From positions 62,001 to 126,000 of the forward strand of contig NZ_LR217739.1 in assembly GCF_900699035.1 (NCBI RefSeq): a stretch of DNA of 64,000 nucleotides. The letters run 5' to 3'. Positions 1-10,392 of the stretch are shown in pieces (within the stretch, counting starts at the first letter, position 1; every line of letters begins with the position of its first letter). The stretch comes from Buchnera aphidicola (Cinara piceae). GTDB taxonomy: Bacteria; Pseudomonadota; Gammaproteobacteria; Enterobacterales; Enterobacteriaceae. The translations under genes and the position numbers were made by a program. Under the pieces are notes generated by a model. The model saw only the letters and a program-made list of their open reading frames with translations, was not told the DNA's origin and did no database searches.

Positions 1-337
1 AACAGTCATTTATCTAGATTAATAATTACTTATTAATTCATAGCAGTCTACCCGGAGCTTCGTATGCGGGTACATGTCTCCTACTTGACCTTGCTCCTAG
101 TGGAGTTTACCGTGCCAAATTTGTTACCAAATTTTGCGGTGCGCTTTTACCGCACCATTTCACCTTTTCCAAAGGAAAATATTGTTTTGATTCAATATTT
201 TATTTTGGTAGTTTATTTTCTGTTGTACTATTCGTAAGATCTCTCTTCCCAGGTGTTACCTGGCACTATACCCTGTGGAGCCCGGACTTTCCTCTGTTTA
301 ATAAATTAAATTATACAGCGACTGTTCAATCAACTTC
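1..337 (-). ncRNA. rnpB: RNase P RNA (M1 RNA), 3' end cut by window edge
   Basis: Catalytic RNA that trims 5' leaders from pre-tRNAs. The reverse complement shows the family's conserved blocks in order: the 5' segment GAAGTTGATTGAACAGTCGC (near 337), GAGGAAAGTCCGGGCTCC (about 294-277), a block matching E. coli GTGCGGTAAGAGCGCACCG (about 170-137), the CACGGTAAACTCCACT block near 114-97, and the 3' segment ATCTAGATAAATGACTGTT (19-1). The last bases of the 3' strand lie outside the window. G+C is much higher than in the flanks, as expected for a structured RNA. Its 5' end overlaps the last 12 bases of rsmI, so the promoter must lie inside rsmI. The exact 5' end is inferred from alignment with E. 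coli. Confidence 0.95.
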
Positions 338-1191
338 ATTAGATTTTTTATTTATTACATTATTATATAGTATATTTTTATTGAATCCAAATATTTTTGC
401 AGTTATTTTTATAGCTGTACTTTTTTTCGTTTCTTTTTTTAATATATTGAAAGTATTTAATATTTTAGAGGATACAATATTATTTTTGTTTTTTTTTTTT
501 CCACTAATTAGAATTGTTATTTCTCCTTTCGTCCAATTAGTATCATTTTTAATAGTAGAGAGTATTTCTTTTGTTGTTCCTTTTTTTATTTTTTCCCATT
601 TTTTTGTTATTTCTTTCGCAACCGTTATTTTTCTTTTTGAGCCCATTATTTGTTTAATTAATGTAATCGTATTAATTAATCGTTTAGGTGATTCATATAA
701 AATGATTGTACGTAATTCCCGACACAAGGAATATATTTTTTTTTCACATGATTTTTTTTTTTTAGGTAAGAAACCTTCATAACAAAATTGGTTAGTTTTT
801 AAACCTGAAGCGCTTAGCGCAGTGATTGCTGCGCAAGCGCCAGGTAAAGGAACAACTCTAATATTATTAGAATATGCATATTTAACTAGTAAATATCCAG
901 GATCATTAATAACAGGAGTTCCGGCTTTAGAAACAATTGCAATATTTTTACCATTATTTAACATATCAATATATTTATTTTTCTTTTTTTTTTCATTACA
1001 TATATTTAATGATAATAATTTATTTTTAATAGAAAAATATTTCAATAAAATTAATGTGTGTTTTATATTTTCAGAAACAATATAATCAACATTTTTTAAA
1101 ATATTAATAGATCGGTATGTTATATCTAATAAATTACCAATGGGGGTAGGGACAATATATAATAAACCAACATCATTTTTTTTTTATACAT
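326..1191 (-). CDS. rsmI: 16S rRNA 2'-O-ribose C1402 methyltransferase RsmI, frame broken at a poly(A) tract near the start
   Basis: SAM-dependent methyltransferase of 16S rRNA C1402 (YraL family). The open frame 326-1045 carries AGTPVINDPGYLLVKYA, PLPGACAAITALSASGLK and FCYEGFLPKKKK, all strongly RsmI-like. Upstream in the same frame, without an ATG, TTG or GTG, the sequence reads LLYIVPTPIGNLLDITYRS, the family's N-terminal SAM-binding motif, so the gene begins earlier. The only ATG is at 1191-1189, followed by Tyr and a run of ten A. With ten A the ATG is one base out of frame with the rest, and the downstream frame has a TAA in the run's upstream flank. With eleven A it would give a 288-residue protein (E. 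coli 286). A second run of twelve A lies at 500-489. It is either rescued by polymerase slippage or newly inactivated. The family's AEDTRHT motif reads SENIKHT. The 3' end overlaps rnpB. Confidence 0.85.
1176..1185 (-). repeat. Poly(A)10 tract breaking the rsmI frame
   Basis: Ten consecutive T on the plus strand (A on the rsmI coding strand) lie just after ATG TAT. One more A would join the ATG frame to the conserved methyltransferase frame. Poly(A)-tract slippage restoring such genes is established in Buchnera; its action here is inferred. Confidence 0.8.
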
Positions 1192-1508
1192 AATTTTTAA
1201 TTATGACCTATTGTTTATTGTAGATAATTATATTAAATAAAATGTTTTTAAATTTTCATTGTTAATGAAATATTATTTATTATTAATTTTTATATAAAAT
1301 TTATTATATTAATAATTTTTTTATTATATCATATATTCAATAAATAAATTTTATTTTTATATAATTAATAATATTTTTATATTTATAAATATACCATTAT
1401 TTTCATTGAATATAAAAATTTTATTAATAATTTTATTTATATCGATAAAAATTTTATCTAATATTTTTATTTTTAATAAAATATATTATTATTTAAGGAT
1501 AAAACATA
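1192..1508. other. Divergent intergenic region between rsmI and fabB
   Basis: About 317 bases of almost pure A/T separate the divergent starts of rsmI and fabB. It should hold promoters for both directions, but no -35/-10 pair stands out from the background. An AAGGA ribosome-binding site for fabB lies at its right end (about 1494-1498). No gene remnant is recognisable. Confidence 0.6.
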
Positions 1509-2720
1509 TTGAAAAGAACAGTAATTACAGGTTTTGGAATCATGTCTAGTATTGGTTATATAAAAAAAAATATTGTAAATTCATTAAAAAAAGGTATTTC
1601 AGGAATAGTATTTTCTAAAATGATGAAAAAATATGGTTTATACAGTAAAGTATGGGGTGGAATATCTACGAAAAGGTTCAATGAAATACCTAAAAGATTT
1701 TTGCGTTTCATGAATCTTGCATCTATGTACTCATATCTTTCTATGAAAGATGCTATTCAGGATAGTAATTTATTTTCTGATATATATATGAAAAATCCTA
1801 GAGTAGGTATTATAATAGGATCGGGAAGTGGAGCGGCTCAATTTTATAGATCAATTTTTCAAAATAATAATTATCTTAATAAGATTAGTCCATATACTGC
1901 TATTAAAAATATGTCTTCTTCAATTTCAGCTTGTTTAGGTTCTTTCTTTAAAATTTATGGTGTTAATTATTCTGTTAGCTCTGCTTGCGCAACTTCTGCT
2001 AATTGTATTGGAAATGCTTATGAGTTAATTTCTACTGGAAAACAAGATATTATTTTTGCAGGAGGAGGGGAAGAATTGAGTGTAGAATTAGCTGCTCAAT
2101 TTGATGCTATGAGAATTTTATCTATAAATTTTAATAATACACCAGAATTTTCTTCTCGAGCATTTGATCAACATCGTGATGGATTTGTTATTTCAGGCGG
2201 TAGCGGTATAATTGTTTTAGAAGAATTAGATTATGCTTTATCCAGAAATGCTAATATTTATGCTGAAGTTATTGGTTATGGAACAACTTGTGACGGTAAT
2301 AATGTTGTATATCCATCTGGAGAAGGTTTTATACGCTGTATGAATGATGCAATGAAATATGTTAATGGTACTGTTGATTATATTAATGCTCATGGTACAT
2401 CTACTAAAATTGGTGATATTAAAGAATTATATGCTATCAAAAAGGTTTTTAAAAAAAGTATTCCTTATATATCTTCAACAAAATCTATGACTGGTCATTC
2501 TTTAGGGGCAGCAGGAGTGCAGGAAATCATTTATACTATGTTAATGTTAAAGTATAATTTTATTGCTCCAAGTATTAATATAAAAAATTTAGATTGTTTT
2601 GCACGTCATATGAATATTATTCAAAAGCCTATGAATAAAATAATTAATATTGCTATGTCAAATAGTTTTGGTTTTGGTGGAACAAATGTTAGTTTGGTAA
2701 TAAAAAAATATTATTCATAA
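1509..2720 (+). CDS. fabB: Beta-ketoacyl-ACP synthase I
   Basis: Condenses malonyl-ACP with acyl-ACP in fatty acid elongation (cytosolic, type II FAS). The 403-residue protein matches the family length (E. coli 406). The Cys-His-His active site is present: nucleophile Cys about 160 in SSACATSANCIG, His in INAHGTSTKIGD, and His in TKSMTGHSLGAAGVQE; the C-terminal SNSFGFGGTN motif follows. The start appears to be TTG at 1509, since the product then begins MKRTVITGFG as in E. coli MKRAVITGLG, with AAGGA ten bases upstream. It stands alone between divergent rsmI and the dead talA region, so it is probably monocistronic. Confidence 0.96.
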   Translation: MKRTVITGFGIMSSIGYIKKNIVNSLKKGISGIVFSKMMKKYGLYSKVWGGISTKRFNEIPKRFLRFMNLASMYSYLSMKDAIQDSNLFSDIYMKNPRVGIIIGSGSGAAQFYRSIFQNNNYLNKISPYTAIKNMSSSISACLGSFFKIYGVNYSVSSACATSANCIGNAYELISTGKQDIIFAGGGEELSVELAAQFDAMRILSINFNNTPEFSSRAFDQHRDGFVISGGSGIIVLEELDYALSRNANIYAEVIGYGTTCDGNNVVYPSGEGFIRCMNDAMKYVNGTVDYINAHGTSTKIGDIKELYAIKKVFKKSIPYISSTKSMTGHSLGAAGVQEIIYTMLMLKYNFIAPSINIKNLDCFARHMNIIQKPMNKIINIAMSNSFGFGGTNVSLVIKKYYS

Positions 2721-2930
2721 TGAAGAATATTTTTGGACATAATATGTAATATTTTTTTTAGATTCTTTATAATTAGTTAATTTCTATATTATTAACAGTA
2801 TAATTTATTATTATATATGATATTTTTAGTAACATAATAAAAAATTATTTTTTTAAACATGTATTATTATTAGTAATATTTCTATATTAATATTATTTCT
2901 TTATTTTTTTAATATTATATGAGTTTATAG

Positions 2931-3900
2931 ATGAATTAATTAGGTTATTTTTAAAAAAAAGCTATATCTATAGTAGATAGTAGTAATATAAATTATATAA
3001 AAGAGCTATTATTCTCATGTTATAATTGCTTATTCTATATTAATTTTACAAAGTGCTTTGTCTAAAAATGTGAATATATTATTTTCTATTTTTATAGAAA
3101 ATATAAAAAATATTAGCTTTCTAATGAAAGATTATTCCATTTACGTAAATGGTATAGTGATAGTAGATTGTAGTATAAAAATTTTTAAAAATATTTTTTA
3201 AATATATATCTTTTAATATATATAAGTATTGTTAGGAAAATAATAAAGCATATATTCACAAATATATGAAAATAATATAATTATATAAAAATAATAGTAT
3301 TGATTGATTTATAATATTAATGAAATTAGATTTTATTTTAAATATATTTAAGAAAAAAGAATTTAAAAAAAAATAGATATTAAATGTAATTTAGTATTAT
3401 TACGTTTTTATATTAAAATTTATATATTTATAGATTTATATACATGTTTAATTTTTATATTTTTATGTAAATTTATAGCCTGTATTAAAAATATTTTTCT
3501 AGTTTTAAATATTTTTTTAATCTAGATATAGGAGTAATAAAATTAAAAAAATTTTTTTATTATAAATAATATCAGTATAAATTTATTTATATATATTATG
3601 GTAAATTTTAGTATTATTAAATTTAGATTATATAACTATATTTATAAATAAATTAAAACAATTAGATATTTAAAAAGATAATTTTTTAAAAAAATTTAAT
3701 TTTAATGAAAAATTTTTACAGTATTTATTAATCTGATTTCATTCTTTTTTTTAAATTTAAATTTATATTTATATAGAATTTATATTCTAATTCTGTTGAA
3801 AATTATCTGAATATATCTAACAATATAGTTTTAATTTTATAAAATACAAAAAAATTCTTATTAAATAAATTATAATTTTAAAAAATATTATTAAATTTAT
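2931..3900 (+). pseudogene. talA: Decayed transaldolase gene
   Basis: No intact gene lies between fabB and tktB (2721-3953). From ATG at 2931 one frame reads MN*LGYF*KKAISIVDSSNI and then NYIK. This aligns without a gap to the first 24 residues of E. coli TalA (MNELDGIKQFTTVVADSGDI, then ESIR), with Asp16, Ser17, Ile20 and Ile23 identical and two stops in place. The remainder up to about 3900 is too decayed to align by eye, so the right border is approximate. Position supports the call: talA sits directly upstream of tktB in E. coli and, from memory, between fabB and tktB in other Buchnera. The residual size, about 1 kb, matches a transaldolase gene. The flanks 2721-2930 and 3901-3953 hold nothing else visible. 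Confidence 0.8.
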
Positions 3901-3953
3901 AATATAACATATTGTAAATTTTTTAAAAAAGCGATTTTATACGAGGAAAATAT

Positions 3954-5948
3954 ATGTTATCTAGAAAATATTTATCAAATGCAATACGCATTTTAAGTAT
4001 AGATTCTATTCAAAGAGCGCAATCAGGTCACCCGGGAGCACCGATGGGCATGGCAGATATTGCTGAAGTTTTATGGCGTGATTTTTTTAAACATAATCCA
4101 AATAATCCTCTATGGTCTGATCGAGATAGATTTATTTTGTCTAATGGTCATGCTTCAATGTTATTATATAGTGTTTTACACCTTTCGGGATATAAAATAT
4201 CAATAGAAGATTTAAAAAATTTTAGACAATGTTTTTCTAAAACGCCAGGCCATCCTGAAGTTCATTGTACTCCAGGGGTAGAAATTACTACAGGTCCATT
4301 AGGACAAGGTTTAGCATCTGGAGTAGGTATGGCAATTGCTGAAAAATTATTATCACAATATTTTAATAAAAAAAATTTTGATATTGTAGATCACTACACA
4401 TGGGTTTTTTCTGGTGATGGGTGTTTAATGGAAGGAATTTCTCATGAAGTATGTTCTTTAGCTGGAACACTAGAGTTAGGTAAATTAATTGTTTTTTATG
4501 ATAAGAATGGTATTTCTATTGATGGTGAAGTATCTGATTGGTTCACTGATAATACAAAAAAACGTTTTTTGTCATATAATTGGCATGTTATTGAAATTAA
4601 TGGTCATGATTCAGAAGAAATTATTTATGCTATTAAAATAGCTAAAGAAAATATTTTAAAACCATCATTGATTATATGTAATACAGTAATTGGATTTGGT
4701 TCTCCTAATAAATCAGGTAAATCAATTTCTCACGGAGCGCCTTTAGGTGAACTTGAAGTATCTTTAACTCGTAAACAATTAAATTGGCCTCATCCTTCTT
4801 TTCATATTCCTAAAGCTGTTTATTCTGAATGGGATGCTAAAAAAAAGGGAGAAGCAATAGAATTATCTTGGAATAATTTATTTGAAAAATATTCTGTAGA
4901 GTATCCTGAATTATCTAAGGAATATATTCGTCGAATAAAAGAAAATTTACCTGATAATTTACAAAAAACATTATATAATTTTTTATCAGAATTAAATACT
5001 TCATTTATAAATATTTCAACACGTGAGTCTTCAAAAAATACACTAGAGAAATTTGGACAATGCTTACCCGAATTAATTGGTGGATCAGCTGATTTAGCTC
5101 CTAGTAATTTAACTGTTTGGTCTGGATCTAAATCTATTAAAAATTTTATTAAAGGTAATTATATTCATTACGGTGTAAGAGAATTTGGAATGACATCAAT
5201 TGCTAATGGAATTTATCACCATGGAAGTTTTATTCCTTATACTGCTACTTTTTTAGTATTTTCAGATTATGCTCGTAGTGCTATACGTATGGCTGCATTA
5301 ATGAAAACGCGACAAATATTTGTTTATACTCATGATTCCATTGGTTTAGGTGAAGATGGACCTACACATCAACCAATTGAGCATATATCTACTTTACGAT
5401 ATATACCAAATTTAAGTTTATGGAGACCATGTGATTCTACTGAAACTGCTATTTCTTGGTTTTATGGTATTAATAGAAAATCAGGACCTACAGCATTAAT
5501 ATTAACACGTCAAAATGTAAAACAATTTTCAAGAACAAAAGATCAAATTAACAATATTTTTAAAGGTGGCTACATTTTAAGAGAATATGGTCATAATATT
5601 AATTATATTATTATTGCTACTGGATCAGAAGTATCATTAGCAGTAAATGTTGCTAAAAAATTATATAAAATAGGTTGTCATATTCGAGTTGTATCAATGA
5701 TATCTACTGATTGTTTTGATCTTCAAGATAAAAATTATCGTAATCTTGTTTTACCTAAAAAAATTGTAAATAGAATATCTATTGAAGCTGGAAGTAGTGA
5801 ATATTGGTATAAGTATGTTGGTATAAATGGTATTCGAATTGGAATTGATACATTTGGAGAATCAGGTCCTGGAGAAAATTTATTTGAATTTTTTGGTTTT
5901 TCAGTAGATAAAATTGTTACACAAGTTAAGAATCGTTTTTTTCTTTAA
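3954..5948 (+). CDS. tktB: Transketolase
   Basis: Thiamine-diphosphate enzyme moving two-carbon units between pentose phosphates and glycolytic sugars. It yields erythrose 4-phosphate for the shikimate route and ribose 5-phosphate for histidine and nucleotides. At 664 residues it has family length. It shows [18 protein letters not shown] near the N-terminus, the ThDP/Mg motif GDGCLMEG followed by [24 protein letters not shown] in the pyrimidine-binding domain, and the substrate loop [23 protein letters not shown] ribosome site precedes the ATG. The tktB name rests on synteny (talA-tktB); sequence alone cannot separate it from tktA. With talA decayed, it carries the non-oxidative pentose pathway without transaldolase in this neighbourhood. 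Confidence 0.95.
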   Translation: MLSRKYLSNAIRILSIDSIQRAQSGHPGAPMGMADIAEVLWRDFFKHNPNNPLWSDRDRFILSNGHASMLLYSVLHLSGYKISIEDLKNFRQCFSKTPGHPEVHCTPGVEITTGPLGQGLASGVGMAIAEKLLSQYFNKKNFDIVDHYTWVFSGDGCLMEGISHEVCSLAGTLELGKLIVFYDKNGISIDGEVSDWFTDNTKKRFLSYNWHVIEINGHDSEEIIYAIKIAKENILKPSLIICNTVIGFGSPNKSGKSISHGAPLGELEVSLTRKQLNWPHPSFHIPKAVYSEWDAKKKGEAIELSWNNLFEKYSVEYPELSKEYIRRIKENLPDNLQKTLYNFLSELNTSFINISTRESSKNTLEKFGQCLPELIGGSADLAPSNLTVWSGSKSIKNFIKGNYIHYGVREFGMTSIANGIYHHGSFIPYTATFLVFSDYARSAIRMAALMKTRQIFVYTHDSIGLGEDGPTHQPIEHISTLRYIPNLSLWRPCDSTETAISWFYGINRKSGPTALILTRQNVKQFSRTKDQINNIFKGGYILREYGHNINYIIIATGSEVSLAVNVAKKLYKIGCHIRVVSMISTDCFDLQDKNYRNLVLPKKIVNRISIEAGSSEYWYKYVGINGIRIGIDTFGESGPGENLFEFFGFSVDKIVTQVKNRFFL

Positions 5949-5973
5949 TTTTATTAAAGATATTTTTTTATAT

Positions 5974-7104
5974 ATGTATACTAATGTTTTAAATTTAACT
6001 CGAGAATTAATTAATATACCATCAATTAGCCCGAAAGATTTAGGTTGTCAAGACATTTTAATTAAAAGACTGCAATTATTAGGTTTTAATATAAAAAGAA
6101 TCAATTTTAAAGATACAAATAATTTTTGGGCTTGGAGAGGATATGGTAAAACTATTATGTTTTTAGGACACACGGATGTAGTTCCTGAAGGTAATATTTC
6201 TGCTTGGAAAACTCCACCATTTACATCTACCATATGTGATGGTTTTTTATATGGTAGAGGTGCTGTTGATATGAAAGGATCCATAGCTGCTATGTTGGTA
6301 GCTGTAGAAAATTTTATTAAGAAAAATCCTAATTATATAGGTCGAATATCATTTTTAATTACCTCAGATGAAGAATCTACCGGAAAATATGGAACAAAAA
6401 AAGTAGTTTCAATATTAGAAAAAATGGAAGAAAAAATTAATTATTGTCTTGTTGGAGAACCAACTAGTGAAAATATTTTAGGTGATTGTATAAAAAATGG
6501 TCGTAGAGGTTCACTTTCTGCTGATTTAACAATATATGGTATTCAAGGTCATGTGGCTTATCCTCATTTTGCTACTAATCCGATTCACGCATCATCTCCA
6601 TTTTTAGTTGAGTTATCTACTTTATCTTTAGATGAAGGTAACGATTTTTTTGAACCTACATCGATTCAAATATCAAAAATATATTCAGACAATAAGTGTA
6701 CTATAAATATGATTCCTGGGGAATTAAAAATATTTTTTAATATTCGTTTTAATTCTTTGATAACCGAAAAAATGATTATAAATAGAATTAAACAATTACT
6801 TCAAAAATATTTAATAAAATATTCTATTTCTTGGGTTTGTCATGCTAAACCATTTATTTCCCCTCCTAGTACTTTTTGTAATATTCTTTCTGATTGTATA
6901 TATAATTGTACTAATATTATTCCTAATATTAAAACAAATGGCGGTACGTCAGACGGTAGATTTATTTTTCATTTAGCTAATGAAACAATAGAATTTGGTT
7001 TATTAAATTCTACAATTCATCAAGTTAATGAATGTGTAAATATAAATGATTTATTAAAATTACAAAATATTTATTTTGATGTTTTAAATAAATTATTTTT
7101 ATAA
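5974..7104 (+). CDS. dapE: Succinyl-diaminopimelate desuccinylase
   Basis: Di-zinc hydrolase converting N-succinyl-LL-DAP to LL-DAP, needed for lysine and peptidoglycan. The 376-residue product has family length. Metal and catalytic motifs are present: GHTDVVPEG (His/Asp), GRGAVDMKGSIAAM (bridging Asp), SDEESTGKYG (catalytic Glu), LVGEPTSEN (Glu) and the C-terminal STIHQVNECV (His). An in-frame codon at 5914 would extend it into tktB, but ATG at 5974 aligns with the E. coli start, so I chose it. It begins 25 bases after tktB and is probably co-transcribed. It ends opposite dapA, with a bidirectional hairpin between them. Confidence 0.96.
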   Translation: MYTNVLNLTRELINIPSISPKDLGCQDILIKRLQLLGFNIKRINFKDTNNFWAWRGYGKTIMFLGHTDVVPEGNISAWKTPPFTSTICDGFLYGRGAVDMKGSIAAMLVAVENFIKKNPNYIGRISFLITSDEESTGKYGTKKVVSILEKMEEKINYCLVGEPTSENILGDCIKNGRRGSLSADLTIYGIQGHVAYPHFATNPIHASSPFLVELSTLSLDEGNDFFEPTSIQISKIYSDNKCTINMIPGELKIFFNIRFNSLITEKMIINRIKQLLQKYLIKYSISWVCHAKPFISPPSTFCNILSDCIYNCTNIIPNIKTNGGTSDGRFIFHLANETIEFGLLNSTIHQVNECVNINDLLKLQNIYFDVLNKLFL

Positions 7105-7162
7105 ATTTTATATATCATTATAATTATAATATTTTTGTTATAAAAAAATTTTTATATAGTAT

Positions 7163-7198
7163 TTATGCAATGATAATATGAATTTTATCATTGCATAA
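7163..7198. terminator. Bidirectional terminator hairpin between dapE and dapA
   Basis: A perfect 14-bp inverted repeat, TTATGCAATGATAA (7163-7176) and TTATCATTGCATAA (7185-7198), with an 8-base loop. It sits between the convergent 3' ends of dapE and dapA. No clean U-tract follows on either side, so it may act by RNA 3'-end protection as much as by termination. Confidence 0.75.
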
Positions 7199-7321
7199 GA
7201 TATATATTAATTTAGTGAAATTAATTTAATGAACATAATGGTTATTATAAAATATATACCAATTTTAGATATGTATTTTTTTGCTAAAAAAATAATTTAA
7301 TTTTTTTTTTAAAGAATACAT

Positions 7322-8206
7322 TTAATTTTTATATAATTTTATTAAATTAATTGCTGTTTTAAGATTTTTTTTGTTTTTATTTAATAGTGGTGTCATAGGT
7401 AATCTTAATGTATCAAATTTTATTAAATTAATATATTTAGCTGCCCATTTTATGGGTATAGGATTAGTTTCTTGAAATAAAAGATGATGTAGAATATTTA
7501 ATTTTTTATTTATTATTCTGGCATTAACAAAATCTCCTGCTAAAGCAAGATTACACATTTTTACCATATGATAAGCAGCAATATTAGCTGTAACAGAAAT
7601 AACTCCTGCACCTCCTAATTGAATAAAATCTAAAGCTGTTGTATCATCTCCACTCATTAAAATAAAGTCATTTTTTACAATTTGTTTAATTTGATTGATT
7701 CTAGACAAATTCCCTGAAGCATCTTTTAATCCAATTATATTTTTAAATTGTGATAGTTTAGCAATTGTTTTAGGTAATAAATCACATCCTGTGCGATTGG
7801 GTACGTTATATAGTATTTGCGGTAAATCAGTACTTTCTGCAATAGCTTGAAAATGAAGATATAATCCTTTTTGTGTAGGTCGGTTGTAATAAGGAGTAAC
7901 ATTTAAACACCCGGAAATTCCTGATTTTTCTAGTTTTTTGGTGAGTATAATACTTTCTGAAGTTGCATTTGATCCAGTTCCTGCAATTATAGGTATTTTT
8001 TCATCTGCAAATTCTAATGTATTCATAATAACATTTGTATGTTCATTTTGATTTAATGTTGCTGATTCTCCAGTCGTTCCTACTGAAACTATTGCATTAG
8101 TTTTATTTTTAATATGATAATAAATTAATTTTTTTAAACTTTTTTTGCAAAGGTTCCCTTTATCATCCATAGGTGTAATTAAAGCAACAATACTTCCTTT
8201 AAACAT
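7322..8206 (-). CDS. dapA: 4-hydroxy-tetrahydrodipicolinate synthase
   Basis: First committed step of lysine/DAP synthesis: condenses pyruvate with aspartate semialdehyde through a Schiff base. The 294-residue protein (E. coli 292) keeps the catalytic set: Thr44-Thr45 in [11 protein letters not shown], Tyr133 in [10 protein letters not shown], and the Schiff-base Lys161 in [10 protein letters not shown], at the same numbering as E. coli. The ATG has an AAGGA site about eight bases upstream. Together with dapE and dapB it gives three lysine-pathway genes here, consistent with supplying an essential amino acid to a host. I cannot judge feedback sensitivity to lysine by eye. Confidence 0.97.
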   Translation of the reverse strand: MFKGSIVALITPMDDKGNLCKKSLKKLIYYHIKNKTNAIVSVGTTGESATLNQNEHTNVIMNTLEFADEKIPIIAGTGSNATSESIILTKKLEKSGISGCLNVTPYYNRPTQKGLYLHFQAIAESTDLPQILYNVPNRTGCDLLPKTIAKLSQFKNIIGLKDASGNLSRINQIKQIVKNDFILMSGDDTTALDFIQLGGAGVISVTANIAAYHMVKMCNLALAGDFVNARIINKKLNILHHLLFQETNPIPIKWAAKYINLIKFDTLRLPMTPLLNKNKKNLKTAINLIKLYKN

Positions 8207-8487
8207 GTTAATAGTTCCTTATGAAAAAAAGAATATATTTATTTTACTGAGATTATGATTTATGAATAATTAAAAATATTATTTTTAGATTAATGGATGT
8301 TTTATAAAATATTTTTATTGGATAAATGAATATTTATAATTTTATTTTAATAAAATATTTTTTTCATAAAGATACAATATAATATATCTCATATTTTAAA
8401 AAAATATTATATAGAAAGATAAAACAGAATTCTTACGTTTTTTAACTATAAAAATATAAATTTTGTAATGTTTTATAGAAATACATG

Positions 8488-9549
8488 TTATTTCCCGCAT
8501 TGAGCACGAAAGCGTAATGTATGATCCATTAATGTTATCGCTAACATCGCTTCAGCAATTGGAACTGCACGTATACCTACACAAGGATCATGTCTGCCTT
8601 TTGTAATAATAGAAGATTTTTCCCCGAATTTATTTATTGTTTTTCCAGGTATTTTAATGCTAGAGGTAGGTTTAAATGTTGCTTTTATTACGATTTTATC
8701 CCCATTACTAATCCCCCCTAAAATCCCCCCTGAATGATTACTAGAAAATCCATTTGGTAAAATTTCATCTCGATGTATATCACCAGTTTGTTCTACTACA
8801 TTTACCCCGTCTCCTATTTCAATAGATTTAGCTGCATTAATACTCATAATTGAATGAGCAATTTCCGCATCTAATCGATCAAATACCGGTTCTCCTAAAC
8901 CAATAGGAACATTTTTTGCAATAATTATAATTTTAGCTCCAATAGAATTTCCAGATTTTTTTAATTTTTTCATAAATTGAGTTATTTGATGAATTTTTTC
9001 AGAATTACTACAAAAAAATGGATTATTTTCTACTTCTTTCCAGGATTGAAATGGACAATGAATAGGTCCTATTTGTGACAAATATCCTCTAATAATGATA
9101 TTATATTTTAATTTTAAATATTTTTTTGCAATTGCCCCAGCTGCTACTCGTATAGCTGTTTCTCTAGCAGAAGATCGACCTCCTCCTCTATAGTCTCTAA
9201 TACCATATTTTTTATCATATGTAAAATCTGCGTGATTAGGTCTATATAAATTTTTAATGTCTGAATAATCTTGTGATCGGGTATCTTTATTTTTTATTTT
9301 TATTCCAATACTGGTTCCCGTAGTTATTCCTTGAAAGATACCTGAAAAGATTTCAACTATATCTTCTTCTCTTCTTTGTGTAGTAAACGGAGAAAACCCT
9401 GGTCTTCTTCTATTTAGTTCTTTTTGTATATCACTATTTTTTAGAGAAAATCCAGGAGGTACCCCATCAACAATTCCAGCCAACATAGGCCCGTGTGATT
9501 CACCACATGTTGTAACTTTAAATATTTTTCCTATTGTATTTCCAGACAT
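8488..9549 (-). CDS. aroC: Chorismate synthase
   Basis: Flavin-dependent enzyme producing chorismate from EPSP, the last step of the common aromatic pathway. The sequence shows [65 protein letters not shown] and [20 protein letters not shown] in family order. I start it at the ATG at 9549 (MSGNTIGK, like E. coli MAGNTIGQ). The upstream in-frame GTG at 9555 is part of the GAGGTG ribosome-binding site. That gives 353 residues, a few shorter than E. coli (361) because the C-terminal tail after RAQ is trimmed. It runs towards dapA with 281 A/T-rich bases between them. Confidence 0.96.
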   Translation of the reverse strand: MSGNTIGKIFKVTTCGESHGPMLAGIVDGVPPGFSLKNSDIQKELNRRRPGFSPFTTQRREEDIVEIFSGIFQGITTGTSIGIKIKNKDTRSQDYSDIKNLYRPNHADFTYDKKYGIRDYRGGGRSSARETAIRVAAGAIAKKYLKLKYNIIIRGYLSQIGPIHCPFQSWKEVENNPFFCSNSEKIHQITQFMKKLKKSGNSIGAKIIIIAKNVPIGLGEPVFDRLDAEIAHSIMSINAAKSIEIGDGVNVVEQTGDIHRDEILPNGFSSNHSGGILGGISNGDKIVIKATFKPTSSIKIPGKTINKFGEKSSIITKGRHDPCVGIRAVPIAEAMLAITLMDHTLRFRAQCGK

Positions 9550-9852
9550 ATACACCTCATTATGAAAAATAATTAAGTAGATATTTTAAGATATAATTAT
9601 TTTTTTATTATAATATTTTATTTATTTAAAATAAATAAATAATTAATTATATTAATATACATAAATGTTGATATTTTTTTTATAAATATAAAATTATTTT
9701 TTTATTTTATATAAAATATTACATATTTTTATTATAAATAAATAGATATTTTTTTTAAAAAATTATTTTTTAATAAATATTACTGCTATTTTTATAAATA
9801 TAATATTTAATTAAATAATATTATGAATTTAAACATTTTGGAAAATTTTAGT

Positions 9853-10392
9853 ATGAAAAAAAATAATATGATTAATTTAAAAGAAAAAGAAACATTTTTA
9901 TATTATATGAGAGGAGTTAAAAAAATTATACAAGATAAAATTTGTCATATTAATCTTAAAAATCCTAATAAATATAGATTATATGATAAAGATGTTTTCA
10001 CACAAGAAGCTCATAGTTATTATTTTAGGGATATTGTAAATGAAAATTCATTTTTATTAACAAATAATCCTATTTGTTTTGTTCGAAATATACGTTATAA
10101 TCTTGATTTAAAAAAATTAAAAAGAGGAGAATATATACCAGAAATTACTTTAGATTTACATGGAATGAATTTATATCAAGTTAAAAAAGAATTAGGAAAA
10201 TTAATTGCTATTTGTCATAAAGAGAAATTTTTTTGTGCTAATATTCTTCATGGATATGGTAGGAAAATATTAAAAAAACAAATTCCATTTTGGTTATCAC
10301 AACACCCTGATATAATAGCTTTTCATCAAGCCCCTAAAATATTTGGTCATGATGCAGCTATATTAATTTTTATAAAAAATGATTATATATGA
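9853..10392 (+). CDS. smrB: Smr-domain endonuclease SmrB (ribosome rescue factor)
   Basis: Smr-family nuclease (formerly YfcN). In E. coli, SmrB cleaves mRNA between collided ribosomes. The C-terminal Smr domain is well preserved: ITLDLHGMNLYQVKKELGKL with the DxH motif, then ILHGYGRKILKKQIPFWL (HGxG motif) and AFHQAPKIFGHDAAILIF. The N-terminal half is divergent but keeps the ribosome-facing helix FLYYMRGVKKIIQDKI. ATG at 9853 (MKKNN) fits the E. coli start MKKKTTL and gives 179 residues; an in-frame ATG at 9823 would add ten. It lies alone between divergent aroC and the his operon, as in the E. coli aroC-smrB neighbourhood. Confidence 0.9.
   Translation: MKKNNMINLKEKETFLYYMRGVKKIIQDKICHINLKNPNKYRLYDKDVFTQEAHSYYFRDIVNENSFLLTNNPICFVRNIRYNLDLKKLKRGEYIPEITLDLHGMNLYQVKKELGKLIAICHKEKFFCANILHGYGRKILKKQIPFWLSQHPDIIAFHQAPKIFGHDAAILIFIKNDYI

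Noticed and set aside
381..782. Plus-strand open frame rich in Phe/Val/Ile, resembling a membrane protein
   Set aside because: It is antisense to conserved rsmI codons. Its hydrophobicity is the mirror of Lys/Asn-rich A/T coding sequence.
5914..5973. Longer dapE start inside the tktB 3' end
   Set aside because: The added 20 residues have no counterpart in DapE. ATG 5974 aligns with the family start.
9550..9555. GTG start for aroC two codons upstream
   Set aside because: The GTG is part of the GAGGTG ribosome site, and MSGNTIGK at 9549 matches the family.
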